64,000 bases of DNA, from contig JADIZR010000002.1 in NCBI GenBank assembly GCA_016704655.1, positions 1-64,000 of the forward strand. Direction: 5' to 3'. Each line of letters opens with the position of its first letter. Position 1 is the stretch's first letter. Below are positions 43,908 through 53,965 of the stretch, in pieces. Source of the DNA: Pseudomonadota bacterium (lineage in GTDB: Bacteria; Pseudomonadota; Gammaproteobacteria; Steroidobacterales; Steroidobacteraceae). The notes under the pieces were generated by a model that was given only the letters and a program-made list of their open reading frames with translations, was not told where the DNA came from and made no database searches. A program made the position numbers and the translations under genes.

Positions 43908-44912
43908 GTGGCTCGCGCCGCCCCCATCGTCATCGGACCCTACCGGCTCGAGGGTCACGCGCTGCTGGCGCCAATGGCCGGCGTGACGGATCTGCCCTTC
44001 CGCCGGCTCTGTCGCCGACTGGGCGCAGCGCTCGCCGCCGGTGAAATGATCGCGGCGGATCCGCGCCTCTGGGACACCGAAGAGTCGCGCCGGCGCCGGG
44101 ATCACACCGACGAGCCTGAACCGCGCGTCGTGCAGATTGCGGGTGGCGACCCCGACTTCATCGCCGACGCCGCGCGACGCAATGCCGATGCCGGCGCGCA
44201 GGTCATCGACATCAACATGGGGTGTCCGGCGAAAAAAGTGTGTGCCAGGGAGGCCGGCTCGGCGTTGCTGCGCGACGAACGCCACGTGGCCGCCATTCTC
44301 AGCGCCACCGTCGCGGCCGTCGACGTGCCGGTAACGCTCAAGATCCGCACCGGCTGGGCGCCCGATCAACGCAATGCGGTCAACATCGCGCGCATTGCCG
44401 AGCAGGCGGGCATCCAGGCACTCGCCGTGCATGGCCGCACCCGTGCCTGCCGCTTCAATGGCGAGGCCGAGTACGCGACCATTGCTGCGGTGAAACAAGC
44501 CGTCGGCATTCCGGTGTTCGCCAACGGCGACATCGATTCGCCCGCCAAGGCGATCGCAGTACTGCGGGCGACCGGCGCCGACGGGATCATGATCGGGCGC
44601 GCGGCGCAAGGGCGGCCGTGGATTTTCCGCGAGATCGACGCCTTGCTGCAGGGACGGATCCAGCCGCCTCCTGCCTTCCAGGAAGTGCGTGATATCATGC
44701 TCACGCACCTGCGCGATTTGTACGAATTCTACGGCCCCGAGCCAGGCGTCAGGATCGCGCGCAAGCACATCGGATGGTACTGCTCAGGTCGCCCGCACGC
44801 GCAGGCGTTCCGTCAGTCCGTCATGCAGGCGGTGTCGGTCGAGACACAGCTCGCGCAGGTGCGTGACTACTTCGACGCGCTGGAAGACTCCGCGGCCGCC
44901 GTGGCGGCCTGA
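43908..44912 (+). CDS. dusB: tRNA-dihydrouridine synthase B
   Basis: 334 residues from a GTG start. An FMN enzyme that reduces specific uridines in tRNA. TIM-barrel with LLAPMAGVTDLPFRRLCRRL, EMIAADPR, VVQIAGGDPDFIADAA, the catalytic cysteine in INMGCPAKKVCAREAGSALL, VHGRTRACRFNGEAEY, PVFANGDIDSPAKA and GADGIMIGRAAQGRPWIFRE. Directly upstream of fis in a dusB-fis arrangement, as in E. coli, where fis is the second gene and is growth-regulated from the dusB promoter. Confidence 0.96.
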   Translation: MARAAPIVIGPYRLEGHALLAPMAGVTDLPFRRLCRRLGAALAAGEMIAADPRLWDTEESRRRRDHTDEPEPRVVQIAGGDPDFIADAARRNADAGAQVIDINMGCPAKKVCAREAGSALLRDERHVAAILSATVAAVDVPVTLKIRTGWAPDQRNAVNIARIAEQAGIQALAVHGRTRACRFNGEAEYATIAAVKQAVGIPVFANGDIDSPAKAIAVLRATGADGIMIGRAAQGRPWIFREIDALLQGRIQPPPAFQEVRDIMLTHLRDLYEFYGPEPGVRIARKHIGWYCSGRPHAQAFRQSVMQAVSVETQLAQVRDYFDALEDSAAAVAA

Positions 44913-44965
44913 CGATTCTTCCCTCGCTCCGCGGCACGACGAACAGAATGAGAGGAAGCCCCGCA

Positions 44966-45268
44966 ATGGCGGCGCGCAGCAAGCAAGCAAACACCCGACG
45001 CGAACCGAAACCAGCCAGTCACGCGAGCAACGGCCACGGCGTGCCGCTGCGTTCGCTCACCGAGCAGGCCCTCGGCAGTTACTTCGCAAGCCTCAATGGC
45101 CACGCCCCCGGTCACCTGTACGACCTGGTGATGCGCGAAGTCGAGGAGCCGCTCTTCCGTGCGGTCCTCGATTTCTCCGCGGGCAACCAGAGTCGCGCTG
45201 CCGACATTCTCGGCATCAACCGCGGCACGCTGCGCAAGAAGCTGCGCGTCTACGGCATCGCCGGCTGA
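44966..45268 (+). CDS. fis: DNA-binding protein Fis
   Basis: 100 residues from the ATG at 44966; GAGAGGA nine bases before it decides this start over the ATG at 44948. The C-terminal half is a textbook Fis: LYDLVMREVEEPLFRAVLDF, GNQSRAADILGINRGTLRKK and LRVYGIAG, including the helix-turn-helix. The N-terminal 40 residues are basic and variable, replacing the beta-hairpin arms of E. coli Fis. A nucleoid-associated factor that bends DNA and activates rRNA promoters. purH follows 5 bp later. Confidence 0.95.
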   Translation: MAARSKQANTRREPKPASHASNGHGVPLRSLTEQALGSYFASLNGHAPGHLYDLVMREVEEPLFRAVLDFSAGNQSRAADILGINRGTLRKKLRVYGIAG

Positions 45269-45273
45269 CCCCC

Positions 45274-46854
45274 GTGAATCCGCCCGTCCAGCGCGCATTG
45301 ATCAGCGTTTCCAACAAGGAAGGGTTGCTCGAATTCGCACGGGAGCTGGCGCACCGCGGCGTGCAGATCATATCGACCGGCGGCACGGCCAGGCTGTTGC
45401 GAGGCGAAGGCATCGAGGCGATCGACGTGTCCGCGGTGACCGGCTTCCCGGAGATCATGGACGGCCGGGTCAAGACGCTGCACCCGAAGATCCATGGGGG
45501 CCTGCTCGGCCGCCGCGGCATCGACGACGCGGTGATGCGCGAGCACGGCATCGAGGCGATCGACCTCGTCGTCGTCAACCTGTACCCGTTCGCCGCGACG
45601 ATCGCGCAGCCTGGTTGCGCGTTCGACGACGCGGTCGAGAACATCGACATCGGCGGCCCGGCGATGGTGCGCGCCTCGGCGAAGAACCATGACCGCGTCG
45701 CCATCGTGGTCGATCCGCTCGATTACGGTTCGGTGCTCGCCGAGATGGATCGCGCGGACGGCAGCATCGGCGACGACACCCGGCTGCGACTCGCCGCCAA
45801 GGCATTCGCACACACGGCGCAGTACGACGCCATGGTGGCTTCCTACCTGTCACAGGCGGTTCGCTCCAACGGCGCCGGGGGTGCGGCGGCGGCCGACTTC
45901 CCCGACCTCCTGCCGTTGCAGTTTCGCAAGCGGCTCGACCTGCGCTACGGCGAAAACCCGCATCAGCAAGCCGCGTTCTACGCCGCCAGCGACGCGCAGG
46001 GCGCGAGCGTGGGCTCGGCCTCGCAACTGCAGGGCAAGGAACTCTCGTTCAACAACCTGGCGGACGCGGACACCGCGCTCGAATGCGTGCGGCAATTCGA
46101 GGCGCCGGCGTGCGTAATCGTCAAGCATGCGAACCCCTGCGGTGTGTCCGTCGCCGCCACGATCCGCACAGCGTACGACAACGCGTATCGCACCGATCCC
46201 ACCTCGGCCTTCGGCGGCATCATCGCCTTCAATCGACCGCTGGATGCCGGGACGGCGTCGGCGATCGTCGAGCGCCAGTTCGTCGAAGTGATCATCGCGC
46301 CGTCGGTCGAGCCGGAGGCGCGTGAGATCTGCTCGAAGAAAGAGAACGTGCGCCTGCTCGTCACTGGACCGTTCACACCGAGCAACAGCCGGGTCGAGAT
46401 GCGCAGCGTCAACGGCGGTCTGCTGCTGCAGACGCGCGACCTCGGCATGGTCGCGCCGGCGGATTTCAAGGTCGTCACCAAGCGCGCTCCCACCGCGCAA
46501 GAGCTGCTCGACCTCACTTTCGCCTGGCAGGTCTGCAAATACGTGAAGTCGAACGCGATCATCTTCGCTCGCGACGGCATGACCATCGGCATCGGCGCCG
46601 GCCAGATGAGCCGCGTCTACAGCACGCGCATCGCCGCAATGAAGGCACGCGACGGCGGCCTGGAACCTGCGGGTTCCGCCATGGCGTCCGATGCGTTCTT
46701 CCCGTTCCGCGACGGGCTCGACGCTGCGGCCGAGCACGGCATCAAGGCCGTGATCCAGCCCGGCGGGTCCATGCGGGATGCCGAAGTCGTCGCCGCCGCG
46801 GACGAGCATGGCATCGCCATGGTGTTCACGGGGATGCGGCACTTCCGGCACTGA
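45274..46854 (+). CDS. purH: Bifunctional AICAR formyltransferase / IMP cyclohydrolase
   Basis: 526 residues from a GTG at 45274, 5 bp after fis; the open frame extends further upstream but only as dusB/fis shadow. Last two steps of de novo purine synthesis. The N-terminal cyclohydrolase has RALISVSNKEGLLEFARELA, STGGTARLL, GFPEIMDGRVKTLHPKIHGG. The C-terminal formyltransferase has RYGENPHQQAAFYA, GKELSFNNLADADTALECV, ACVIVKHANPCGVS and SDAFFPFRDGLDAAAEHGIK. Followed by a 219-bp repeat-bearing gap, then purD. Confidence 0.97.
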   Translation: MNPPVQRALISVSNKEGLLEFARELAHRGVQIISTGGTARLLRGEGIEAIDVSAVTGFPEIMDGRVKTLHPKIHGGLLGRRGIDDAVMREHGIEAIDLVVVNLYPFAATIAQPGCAFDDAVENIDIGGPAMVRASAKNHDRVAIVVDPLDYGSVLAEMDRADGSIGDDTRLRLAAKAFAHTAQYDAMVASYLSQAVRSNGAGGAAAADFPDLLPLQFRKRLDLRYGENPHQQAAFYAASDAQGASVGSASQLQGKELSFNNLADADTALECVRQFEAPACVIVKHANPCGVSVAATIRTAYDNAYRTDPTSAFGGIIAFNRPLDAGTASAIVERQFVEVIIAPSVEPEAREICSKKENVRLLVTGPFTPSNSRVEMRSVNGGLLLQTRDLGMVAPADFKVVTKRAPTAQELLDLTFAWQVCKYVKSNAIIFARDGMTIGIGAGQMSRVYSTRIAAMKARDGGLEPAGSAMASDAFFPFRDGLDAAAEHGIKAVIQPGGSMRDAEVVAAADEHGIAMVFTGMRHFRH

Positions 46855-47073
46855 GGCAGGGGTTAGGTGTTAGGGGATAGGGGTTGGGGGTTAGTCGGAG
46901 GCGCAGCTTGCACATGTCGCTCACCAGCTCCCTCATGACGCTGCATGACCGCACCGCGAACAGCTCCACCATTACGACGGGTGCGGTCGCGAAACGCGCG
47001 GGAGAAAACCCTGGCTTCCAAATCCGCTCTCCGACTTCCGACTATCCCCTAACCCCTTTCCGACCATCCCCTC
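46855..47073. repeat. purH-purD spacer with TTAGGGG-type inverted repeats
   Basis: The left side has GTTAGGTGTTAGGGGATAGG, GGTTGGGGGTTAGTCGGAGG (46863-46904); the right side has the inverse, CTCTCCGACTTCCGACTATC then CCCTAACCCC (about 47027-47057). About 120 bp lie between. No open reading frame with coding character is present. Confidence 0.55.
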
Positions 47074-48357
47074 ATGAAAGTGCTGATCATCGGTTCCGGC
47101 GGTCGCGAACACGCGCTGGCGTGGAAGGTTGCGCAGTCACCGCGCGTGTCGCAGGTCTTCGTCGCACCGGGCAACGCGGGCACGCGGCTCGAGCCGAAGA
47201 CGACCAACGTCGACATCGCCGCGGACGACGTGCCTGCCCTGCTCGCTTTCGCCCAGCGCGAAAAGATCGGCCTCACCATCGTCGGCCCTGAAGCGCCGCT
47301 CGTCATCGGCCTCTGCGACACGTTCGCGGCCGCGGGACTGCGCTGCTTCGGGCCAGGCAAACTCGCTGCGCGGCTCGAAGGCTCGAAGGCCTTTACCAAG
47401 GACTTCCTCAAGCGCCACGGGATTCCCACCGCGGCGTACGCCAAATTCACCCGCGACACCTTCGACGCAGCGTGGATTCGCGCGCAGAAGGCACCGCTGG
47501 TCGTGAAGGCCGATGGCCTCGCCGCTGGCAAGGGCGTCGTGATCTGCGCGACAGTCGACGAAGCCGTGCAGACGGCAATGGACATGTTTACCGGCCGCTT
47601 CGGCAAAGCCGGCGACCTGGTCGTGGTCGAGGAATTCCTCGAAGGCGAGGAAGCCAGCTTCATCGCAATGGTGGACGGCAGGACCGTGCTGCCGCTGGCG
47701 ACTTCGCAAGACCACAAGCGCCTGCGCGATGCCGACGAAGGCCCGAACACCGGCGGCATGGGCGCCTATTCGCCCGCGCCGGTGGTCACGCCCGAGATGC
47801 ACGAGCGCATCATGCGTGAAGTGATGCTGCCGACCGTGGCCGCGCTGGCCCGCGAAGGCACGCCGTACCTGGGCTTCCTTTACGCGGGCATCATGATCCA
47901 CCCCGACGGCACACCGAACGTGCTCGAATTCAATTGCCGTCTTGGCGACCCGGAGACGCAGCCGATCCTGGCGCGAATGCGCTCGGACCTCGCCCCGCTG
48001 TGCGAGGCCGCGCTCGACGGCAAGCTCGAAGGCATCAAGGTCGACTGGGATCCGCGCGCGGCCGTGGGTGTCGTCATGGCTGCCGGTGGTTATCCGGACG
48101 ATCTGCGCAAGGGCGACGAAATCCACGGCCTCGACGCCGCGGCGACGATGCCCGGCAAGGTGTTCCACGCCGGCACGACGCTGAATGCTGCTGGCAAGGT
48201 GGTGACGAACGGCGGTCGCGTGCTGTGCGCCGTCGGTCTCGGCACCACCGTGCGCGCCGCGCAGAAGCAGGCTTACGAACTCGCCGGCACGATCTGCTGG
48301 GAGGGCCTGCAGTACCGCAAGGACATCGGGTTTCGCGCGATCGCGCGGGAGTCGTAG
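47074..48357 (+). CDS. purD: Phosphoribosylamine-glycine ligase (GARS)
   Basis: 427 residues. Second step of purine synthesis: ATP-dependent joining of glycine to phosphoribosylamine. ATP-grasp order is clear: KVLIIGSGGREHALAWKVAQ, FVAPGNAGT, IGLTIVGPEAPLVIGL, LVVKADGLAAGKGVVICATV, VVVEEFLEGEEASFIAMVDG, PNTGGMGAYSPAPVV and NVLEFNCRLGDPETQPIL. The purH-purD pairing is conserved in this lineage. The downstream gap holds repeat R2 and a 9-bp satellite. Confidence 0.97.
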   Translation: MKVLIIGSGGREHALAWKVAQSPRVSQVFVAPGNAGTRLEPKTTNVDIAADDVPALLAFAQREKIGLTIVGPEAPLVIGLCDTFAAAGLRCFGPGKLAARLEGSKAFTKDFLKRHGIPTAAYAKFTRDTFDAAWIRAQKAPLVVKADGLAAGKGVVICATVDEAVQTAMDMFTGRFGKAGDLVVVEEFLEGEEASFIAMVDGRTVLPLATSQDHKRLRDADEGPNTGGMGAYSPAPVVTPEMHERIMREVMLPTVAALAREGTPYLGFLYAGIMIHPDGTPNVLEFNCRLGDPETQPILARMRSDLAPLCEAALDGKLEGIKVDWDPRAAVGVVMAAGGYPDDLRKGDEIHGLDAAATMPGKVFHAGTTLNAAGKVVTNGGRVLCAVGLGTTVRAAQKQAYELAGTICWEGLQYRKDIGFRAIARES

Positions 48358-48409
48358 CGCCGGCGGGTTGTGCGGGGTTCGCCCGGAAAGGGCTCGGGTG
48401 ACGTAGCAA

Positions 48410-48546
48410 ACGCAAACAGTTGATCCGGGGCCTTTCCCCGAGCTTGGAAAGGCAGATACGCGCTCGGGGAAAGGCCCCGGATCAACCGCTTGCGGTACGT
48501 CGCCTGGGCGAGTTCCCGGGCAAGCCCGGTAACGTCGCACGGCGCA
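48410..48546 (+). repeat. Structured repeat R2 (two hairpins)
   Basis: Hairpin 1 has perfect 22-base arms (48422-48443 and 48462-48483) around TTGGAAAGGCAGATACGC; stem GGGGCCTTTCCCC. Linker AACCGCTTGCGG, then CGCCTGGGCGA. Hairpin 2 is CCGGGC-AA-GCCCGG (48516-48529). It ends with TCGCACGGCGCA (48535-48546). Same layout as R4, which lies inverted 2.3 kb away on the other side of the DUF3604 gene. Confidence 0.8.
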
Positions 48547-48633
48547 TCGACATTCCGCCGAAGCGCGCGGAATTCCCACGGATCAGGGTGCGTCGTCAAC
48601 TGCAGCGACATCGCGCGCAGCCGTCGATGCCAA

Positions 48634-48709
48634 CCTGTCCTTCCTGTCCTTCCTGTCCTTCCTGTCCTTCCTGTCCTTCCTGTCCTTCCTGTCCTTCCTG
48701 TCCTTCCTC
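48634..48709. repeat. 9-bp tandem repeat (TGTCCTTCC), 8 units
   Basis: Eight exact copies of TGTCCTTCC at 48636-48707, flanked by partial units with other trinucleotides (TCGCCTTTCC). It lies 18 bp past the DUF3604 stop. Same CCTTCC core and 9-bp period as the array at 63019-63219. Confidence 0.9.
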
Positions 48710-48726
48710 GCCTTTCCTCGCCACTC

Positions 48727-50631
48727 CTACGGCGTGTACCAGATCGGCGACGTGTACGCGCGCTCCTGCGTCGTCATCGGCACGTCCGGTGTCATCTTCA
48801 CGCCGTAGCGGATGGCTTCGTAGGCCGTCCAGCGCGGCGTCGGGATCTCGATGACACGCGCGTAGTAGAAAGCGGGCTGCTTCGCGTCAAAATCGGGATC
48901 GGTCCAGGTCGTGCTGAGTTCCGGCGCGCCGATGGTGTTCGTCCAGGTTGCCTGCGCCACGTTCACGGTATTGCCGACCGGCGGTACCTTGCCGTTCGCA
49001 TCGACCTTGCGGCCGTCGCTCCAGGCGACGTCATAGACCTTTTCGTGCGTCTTGCCGTCCTGGTCCAGCCAGCCCTTGATGATCTGGATGCGGTCGAGGT
49101 TGCCGCTGTACGAATCCTTGAGCGCGGCCACCAGGAACGTGGGCGATTTGCCGGCAGGCGCCTTGCGCAGGTCACCCCCCATCGGCACGCCCTTGGCGTA
49201 ACCCACTCCAGCCGGCAGCCGCGAGCGCGCGTCATCGGCCGTGAATTCCCAGCCGCCGAAGAATCGCACCACCATGCGCGGGCCGGTCGTGGCATAGGTT
49301 TCCTTGCGCTTCAGCGCGTCGAAGATCGCCTCGCGCGTGTTCTCGGTGGCCCAAACGCCCGCATAGCCGGCAGATGCCTGCTGCCACCCGTAGATCGTGA
49401 ACTTCGGATCGGGCGCCCCGATGACGACATGCTCCCAGCGATGCGGTCCCGGCTCGACGCCGGAGTGCTTGCCGAAGAAGTTGTCTTCCTCGACCGCCGT
49501 CAGCGACGTGTGCGCGTCGGTGCTGCCGAGCATGCCGAACTTGTACGGGTTCACGCCGAGCGAGCGCTCGAGCGCCAGGCCTGTCTTGAGCGCCTCGCGC
49601 GCGTACTCGAACTGCAGCATTCCAGGCTGCTTGGCCTCGGTGCCGTTCAGGTTCGACCGGTCCCACTTCTCGAAATCCGCGAACTCGTCGCTCGGCGAGA
49701 GATACGGGTGCGATTCGCTGTCGCCCTTGATCTGGGTCGCCTCGATGATCGGTTCGAACCGCGCGCGCAGCGCCGCCAGGTCCTGCGTCAGTGGTTTGCC
49801 GTCGAACGTCTCGACCGTGAACATGCGGCCGTTACTGAGGTTGCCGTTGTGCGGGATCGCCAGCATTTCTGCGCCGTTGCGCTGCTCGAAGGCGGCAAGG
49901 TAGCGCCAGAGATCCTCGGGGTTCTGGCTGTCGAACTGCGAATACGGCACCGTGCGGTTAGCGATGCTGGAATTGCCGCGGAACAGCACGTTGCGATGCA
50001 GGTTGTCGCCGCCGATGGCGGTCCACTCGAAACCGATGATCGCCGTGAAACGGCCGGGCTCGTTGTACTTGTCAGCAAGCGCGGTGTAGGCCTGCCAGGC
50101 GTTGCGCACGGCCTTGTCACTCTTGATCGGTGCCTCCTTGCCCGACAGGGACGCCACGATCTCCATCGCCGTGGCGAAGATGGTGTCGCCGTCGCCGGAA
50201 GTCAGCGCCGTGTGCCACTTCTTGCCGATCGCCGTGGAAAGTACTTCCGGGTCGCCGCTGAGCAACTGCGGCATGAGTCCGTACATCTCGGCGTGATCCG
50301 CGATCACGACGAAATCGAGCGGCCGCGCGAGCTTCGCGCGCAGCCCGCCGGTACTGGTGACTTCTTCACCGCGTGCGAACCGGAAAGCATCTTCCTGGCC
50401 CACCCGGTTCATCGTGCCAGCGTCGACCGAGATCGAGGTGTGCAGGTGGGTGTCGCCCCAGAAGACACGCGTCGGATAATTGCGGCCAGCGTAGGGTGAG
50501 AATTGCGGCTCGGTGACCCGGGCCACGTCGCTCTTCGTCGCGCCTTCGTGATTGCCGGGATCCGCCGCACCAGCACCCGCTGCGCAGGCGCAGCCCGCGA
50601 ACACGATGATCGTCCTGAGGGTTTTGTTCAC
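48727..50631 (-). CDS. DUF3604 (PHP-like) periplasmic protein
   Basis: 634 residues from a GTG at 50631 with GGGAG ten bases upstream; a signal peptide follows (TIIVFAGCACAAGAGAADP). DUF3604 family, related to PHP-type metal hydrolases: metal motifs RVFWGDTHLHTSISVDAGTM, LDFVVIADHAEMYG, AIPHNGNLSNGR, GSTDAHTSLTAVEEDNFFGK, and KRKETYATTGPRMVVRFFGG. Function is unproven; members are often secreted and duplicated in marine and soil proteobacteria. Flanked by inverted copies of the structured repeat (R2 downstream, R4 upstream). Confidence 0.88.
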   Translation of the reverse strand: MNKTLRTIIVFAGCACAAGAGAADPGNHEGATKSDVARVTEPQFSPYAGRNYPTRVFWGDTHLHTSISVDAGTMNRVGQEDAFRFARGEEVTSTGGLRAKLARPLDFVVIADHAEMYGLMPQLLSGDPEVLSTAIGKKWHTALTSGDGDTIFATAMEIVASLSGKEAPIKSDKAVRNAWQAYTALADKYNEPGRFTAIIGFEWTAIGGDNLHRNVLFRGNSSIANRTVPYSQFDSQNPEDLWRYLAAFEQRNGAEMLAIPHNGNLSNGRMFTVETFDGKPLTQDLAALRARFEPIIEATQIKGDSESHPYLSPSDEFADFEKWDRSNLNGTEAKQPGMLQFEYAREALKTGLALERSLGVNPYKFGMLGSTDAHTSLTAVEEDNFFGKHSGVEPGPHRWEHVVIGAPDPKFTIYGWQQASAGYAGVWATENTREAIFDALKRKETYATTGPRMVVRFFGGWEFTADDARSRLPAGVGYAKGVPMGGDLRKAPAGKSPTFLVAALKDSYSGNLDRIQIIKGWLDQDGKTHEKVYDVAWSDGRKVDANGKVPPVGNTVNVAQATWTNTIGAPELSTTWTDPDFDAKQPAFYYARVIEIPTPRWTAYEAIRYGVKMTPDVPMTTQERAYTSPIWYTP

Positions 50632-50814
50632 TTGGCTGATCTCCCGCTTTGATTTTTCTTGCAGGCAAACCTTGCCGGTACAAGTGGCGCATCCAGGCGC
50701 GCCCTGTTTTGGCGATGATGACTCAGGACCCCGTCGCAGGGAATCCCCCCAGCGGCCAGGCCACGCCTGATCCCGGCGGCGACGACTGCGGCGGTTTGCG
50801 TACGGTGACGCTGC

Positions 50815-50956
50815 TGCGCCGTGCGATGGTTTCGGGCGTGCCCGAAACATCGCTCAGGCGCCGTAACGCAAGCGGTCGATCCGGGGCCTTTCCCAGGGCG
50901 CGTGTCTGCCTTTCCAAGCCCGGGGAAAGGCCTCGGATCGACCGCCCTTGCACTGC
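50815..50956 (-). repeat. Structured repeat R4 (two hairpins)
   Basis: Read on the minus strand: hairpin 1 (50878-50939) pairs GGGGCCTTTCCC with its complement around GGAAAGGCAGACACGC. The linker CCGCTTGCGTTACGGCGCC follows. Hairpin 2 is a perfect GTTTCGGGC-AC-GCCCGAAAC (50829-50848), and the terminal box TCGCACGGCGCA is at 50815-50826. It fills much of the 358-bp gap between the DUF3604 gene and the EamA transporter. Confidence 0.8.
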
Positions 50957-50989
50957 GGCGTCCCTGGCCACATCGCGGCGCGCAATGAA

Positions 50990-51850
50990 CTAATGCTGTG
51001 CGGAGGCTTCCGTCGCAACCGCCGCCTGCCGGCGCTCGCGCTGGATCAGGTACAGCCCCGCGCCGATGACGATGGACGCCCCAACCAGCGTCAACGCACT
51101 GGGGTAAACACTCCAGATGGCGACGTCGAGCAGCACGCCCCACAACATGGCGGTGTATTCAAACGGCGCGACGACGGCGGCCGGGGCGCTGCGAAACGCG
51201 ACCGTGATCAGGTTCTGGCCGATGGAACCCATGATTCCCACGCCGAGGATCAGCGCGAGGTCCCTGCCCCAGTCGATCGCCTGCCAGCCCGGAATCGCCA
51301 GCAGGCCCGCACCGATCATCAGCAGCAGCGTGAACCCGAGCACCATGCTCTCGGTGGTATCCGTGCGCGACAGCAAGCGCAGCGAGACGACGGCAAGGGC
51401 GTACGTCCACAGCGCGACGATGGCCCACAGCGAGCCCGTCGACAGCCATTGGCCATTCACGGGCCCCAGCATCAGCAGCACGCCCGACAGGCCGACCGCA
51501 ATGGCAAACCACTGACCGCTGACGACCTTTTCCTTCAGCATCGGCACGGAAAGCGCCGCGACGAGCAGCGGCGCGCACATGAAGATGGAATAGGTGGTGG
51601 CGAGCGAAGACTCACGCACGGCGGTGATGAAGCTGTACAGCATCAGCACCGAAAGGGCGCCGCGCAGCAGGTGCAGCCGGAGGTTGACGGGCCGGATGCG
51701 CCCGAGCCGTCCGCGGATGGCGATGACGGCAAGGACGAACGGCAGCGACGACGCCGCGCGGAGGTAGGCCACCTGCAGCGAGGGGTAGTGCTCAGACAGG
51801 AGCTTGAGCATCGAGTCCATGACCGCAAAGCAGGCCACGGACACGAGCAT
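50990..51850 (-). CDS. EamA/DMT-superfamily transporter
   Basis: 286 residues with about ten hydrophobic helices in two EamA repeats (for example LPFVLAVIAIRG, LRGALSVLMLYSFITAV, LLMIGAGLLAIPG, TLVGASIVIGAGLYLIQRER). The first helix begins almost at the ATG (MLVSVACFAVMDSMLKLL), and the frame stays open for another ~15 codons upstream without a better start codon. Inner-membrane metabolite exporter of unspecified substrate. Ends with a short hydrophilic tail. It lies 35 bp downstream of rho on the same strand. Confidence 0.85.
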   Translation of the reverse strand: MLVSVACFAVMDSMLKLLSEHYPSLQVAYLRAASSLPFVLAVIAIRGRLGRIRPVNLRLHLLRGALSVLMLYSFITAVRESSLATTYSIFMCAPLLVAALSVPMLKEKVVSGQWFAIAVGLSGVLLMLGPVNGQWLSTGSLWAIVALWTYALAVVSLRLLSRTDTTESMVLGFTLLLMIGAGLLAIPGWQAIDWGRDLALILGVGIMGSIGQNLITVAFRSAPAAVVAPFEYTAMLWGVLLDVAIWSVYPSALTLVGASIVIGAGLYLIQRERRQAAVATEASAQH

Positions 51851-51885
51851 CGCGACGATGCCCCGGACGCGCTCCGACTGCGCGG

Positions 51886-53321
<1,436 letters not shown>

Positions 53322-53325
<4 letters not shown>

Positions 53326-53648
53326 AGGTTGCTGTCCAGAAAAGCCGCGACGTCGGCCTTGCGGACCGCGCCGATCTTCTGGCCTTGCAGCTGACCGTTC
53401 TTGAACAGGATCAGCGTTGGGATGCCTCTGACGCTGAACTTCATTGGGGTTCTGGGGTTCTCGTCCACGTTCATCTTCGCGACGACCACCTTCCCCGCGT
53501 ACTCCGCCGCTATCTGATCCAGAATCGGTGCGATCATCTTGCATGGTCCGCACCACTCAGCCCAGAAGTCCAGAAGGACGGGAACATTCGACTTCAATAC
53601 GTCCTGCTCGAAGCTCGAGTCCGAGACGTGAACGATCTGCTGGCTCAC
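53322..53648 (-). CDS. trxA: Thioredoxin 1
   Basis: 108 residues from a GTG with a strong GGAGG nine bases upstream. VLLDFWAEWCGPCKMIAPIL carries the WCGPC active site, followed by VAKMNVDENP and the cis-proline loop RGIPTLILFKNGQ. Cytoplasmic disulfide reductase, and likely electron source for the DsbD in this window. The residues PRTPMKFSVRGIP differ slightly from the common P-x-x-A-x-x-Y-x-I-R-G-I-P but keep the fold. Its stop overlaps the proposed rho start. Confidence 0.97.
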
Positions 53649-53965
53649 CAGAGATTACCTCCGCTGGCTGAAAAGGGTATTTGGGCACTTGGTACTTTCT
53701 TGAGGGGTTTGTGTGCGTCCCCGGAATCGGGTGACGGCAGGGGTCTGCGTAGGGCAAACTATCGAGATTGCTGGCCGTTGACTGGAGTTCTTAAGGGGAT
53801 TCCGTTGCGCCGGGTCCGCCGGTCGGGTTCACCGTTACGGTGGGACCGGGACCCAGGCCCGATCGGCCGGCGACATGCTCAGGCGGGAGCGGTTTGATCC
53901 GCGTTCTGGTTATTTGAACCCGCTTTTCCGTAATTTGCAAGGCCACATGCGCCGATCCGGGACCG
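53649..53965. other. Divergent trxA-rhlB intergenic region
   Basis: 317 bp with no coding sequence. It must hold promoters for trxA-rho (leftward) and rhlB (rightward), but I see no hexamer pair convincing enough to mark. Confidence 0.5.

Noticed and set aside
44689..45273. An N-terminal extension of PurH reaching back into dusB and fis
   Set aside because: The extra ~195 codons are out-of-frame shadows of dusB and fis; the GTG at 45274 gives the normal PurH length.
48634..48709. A CRISPR array or Cys-Pro-Ser repeat protein in the TGTCCTTCC tract
   Set aside because: Units are 9 bp with no spacers, no cas genes are near, and no start signal or flanking domain supports a protein.
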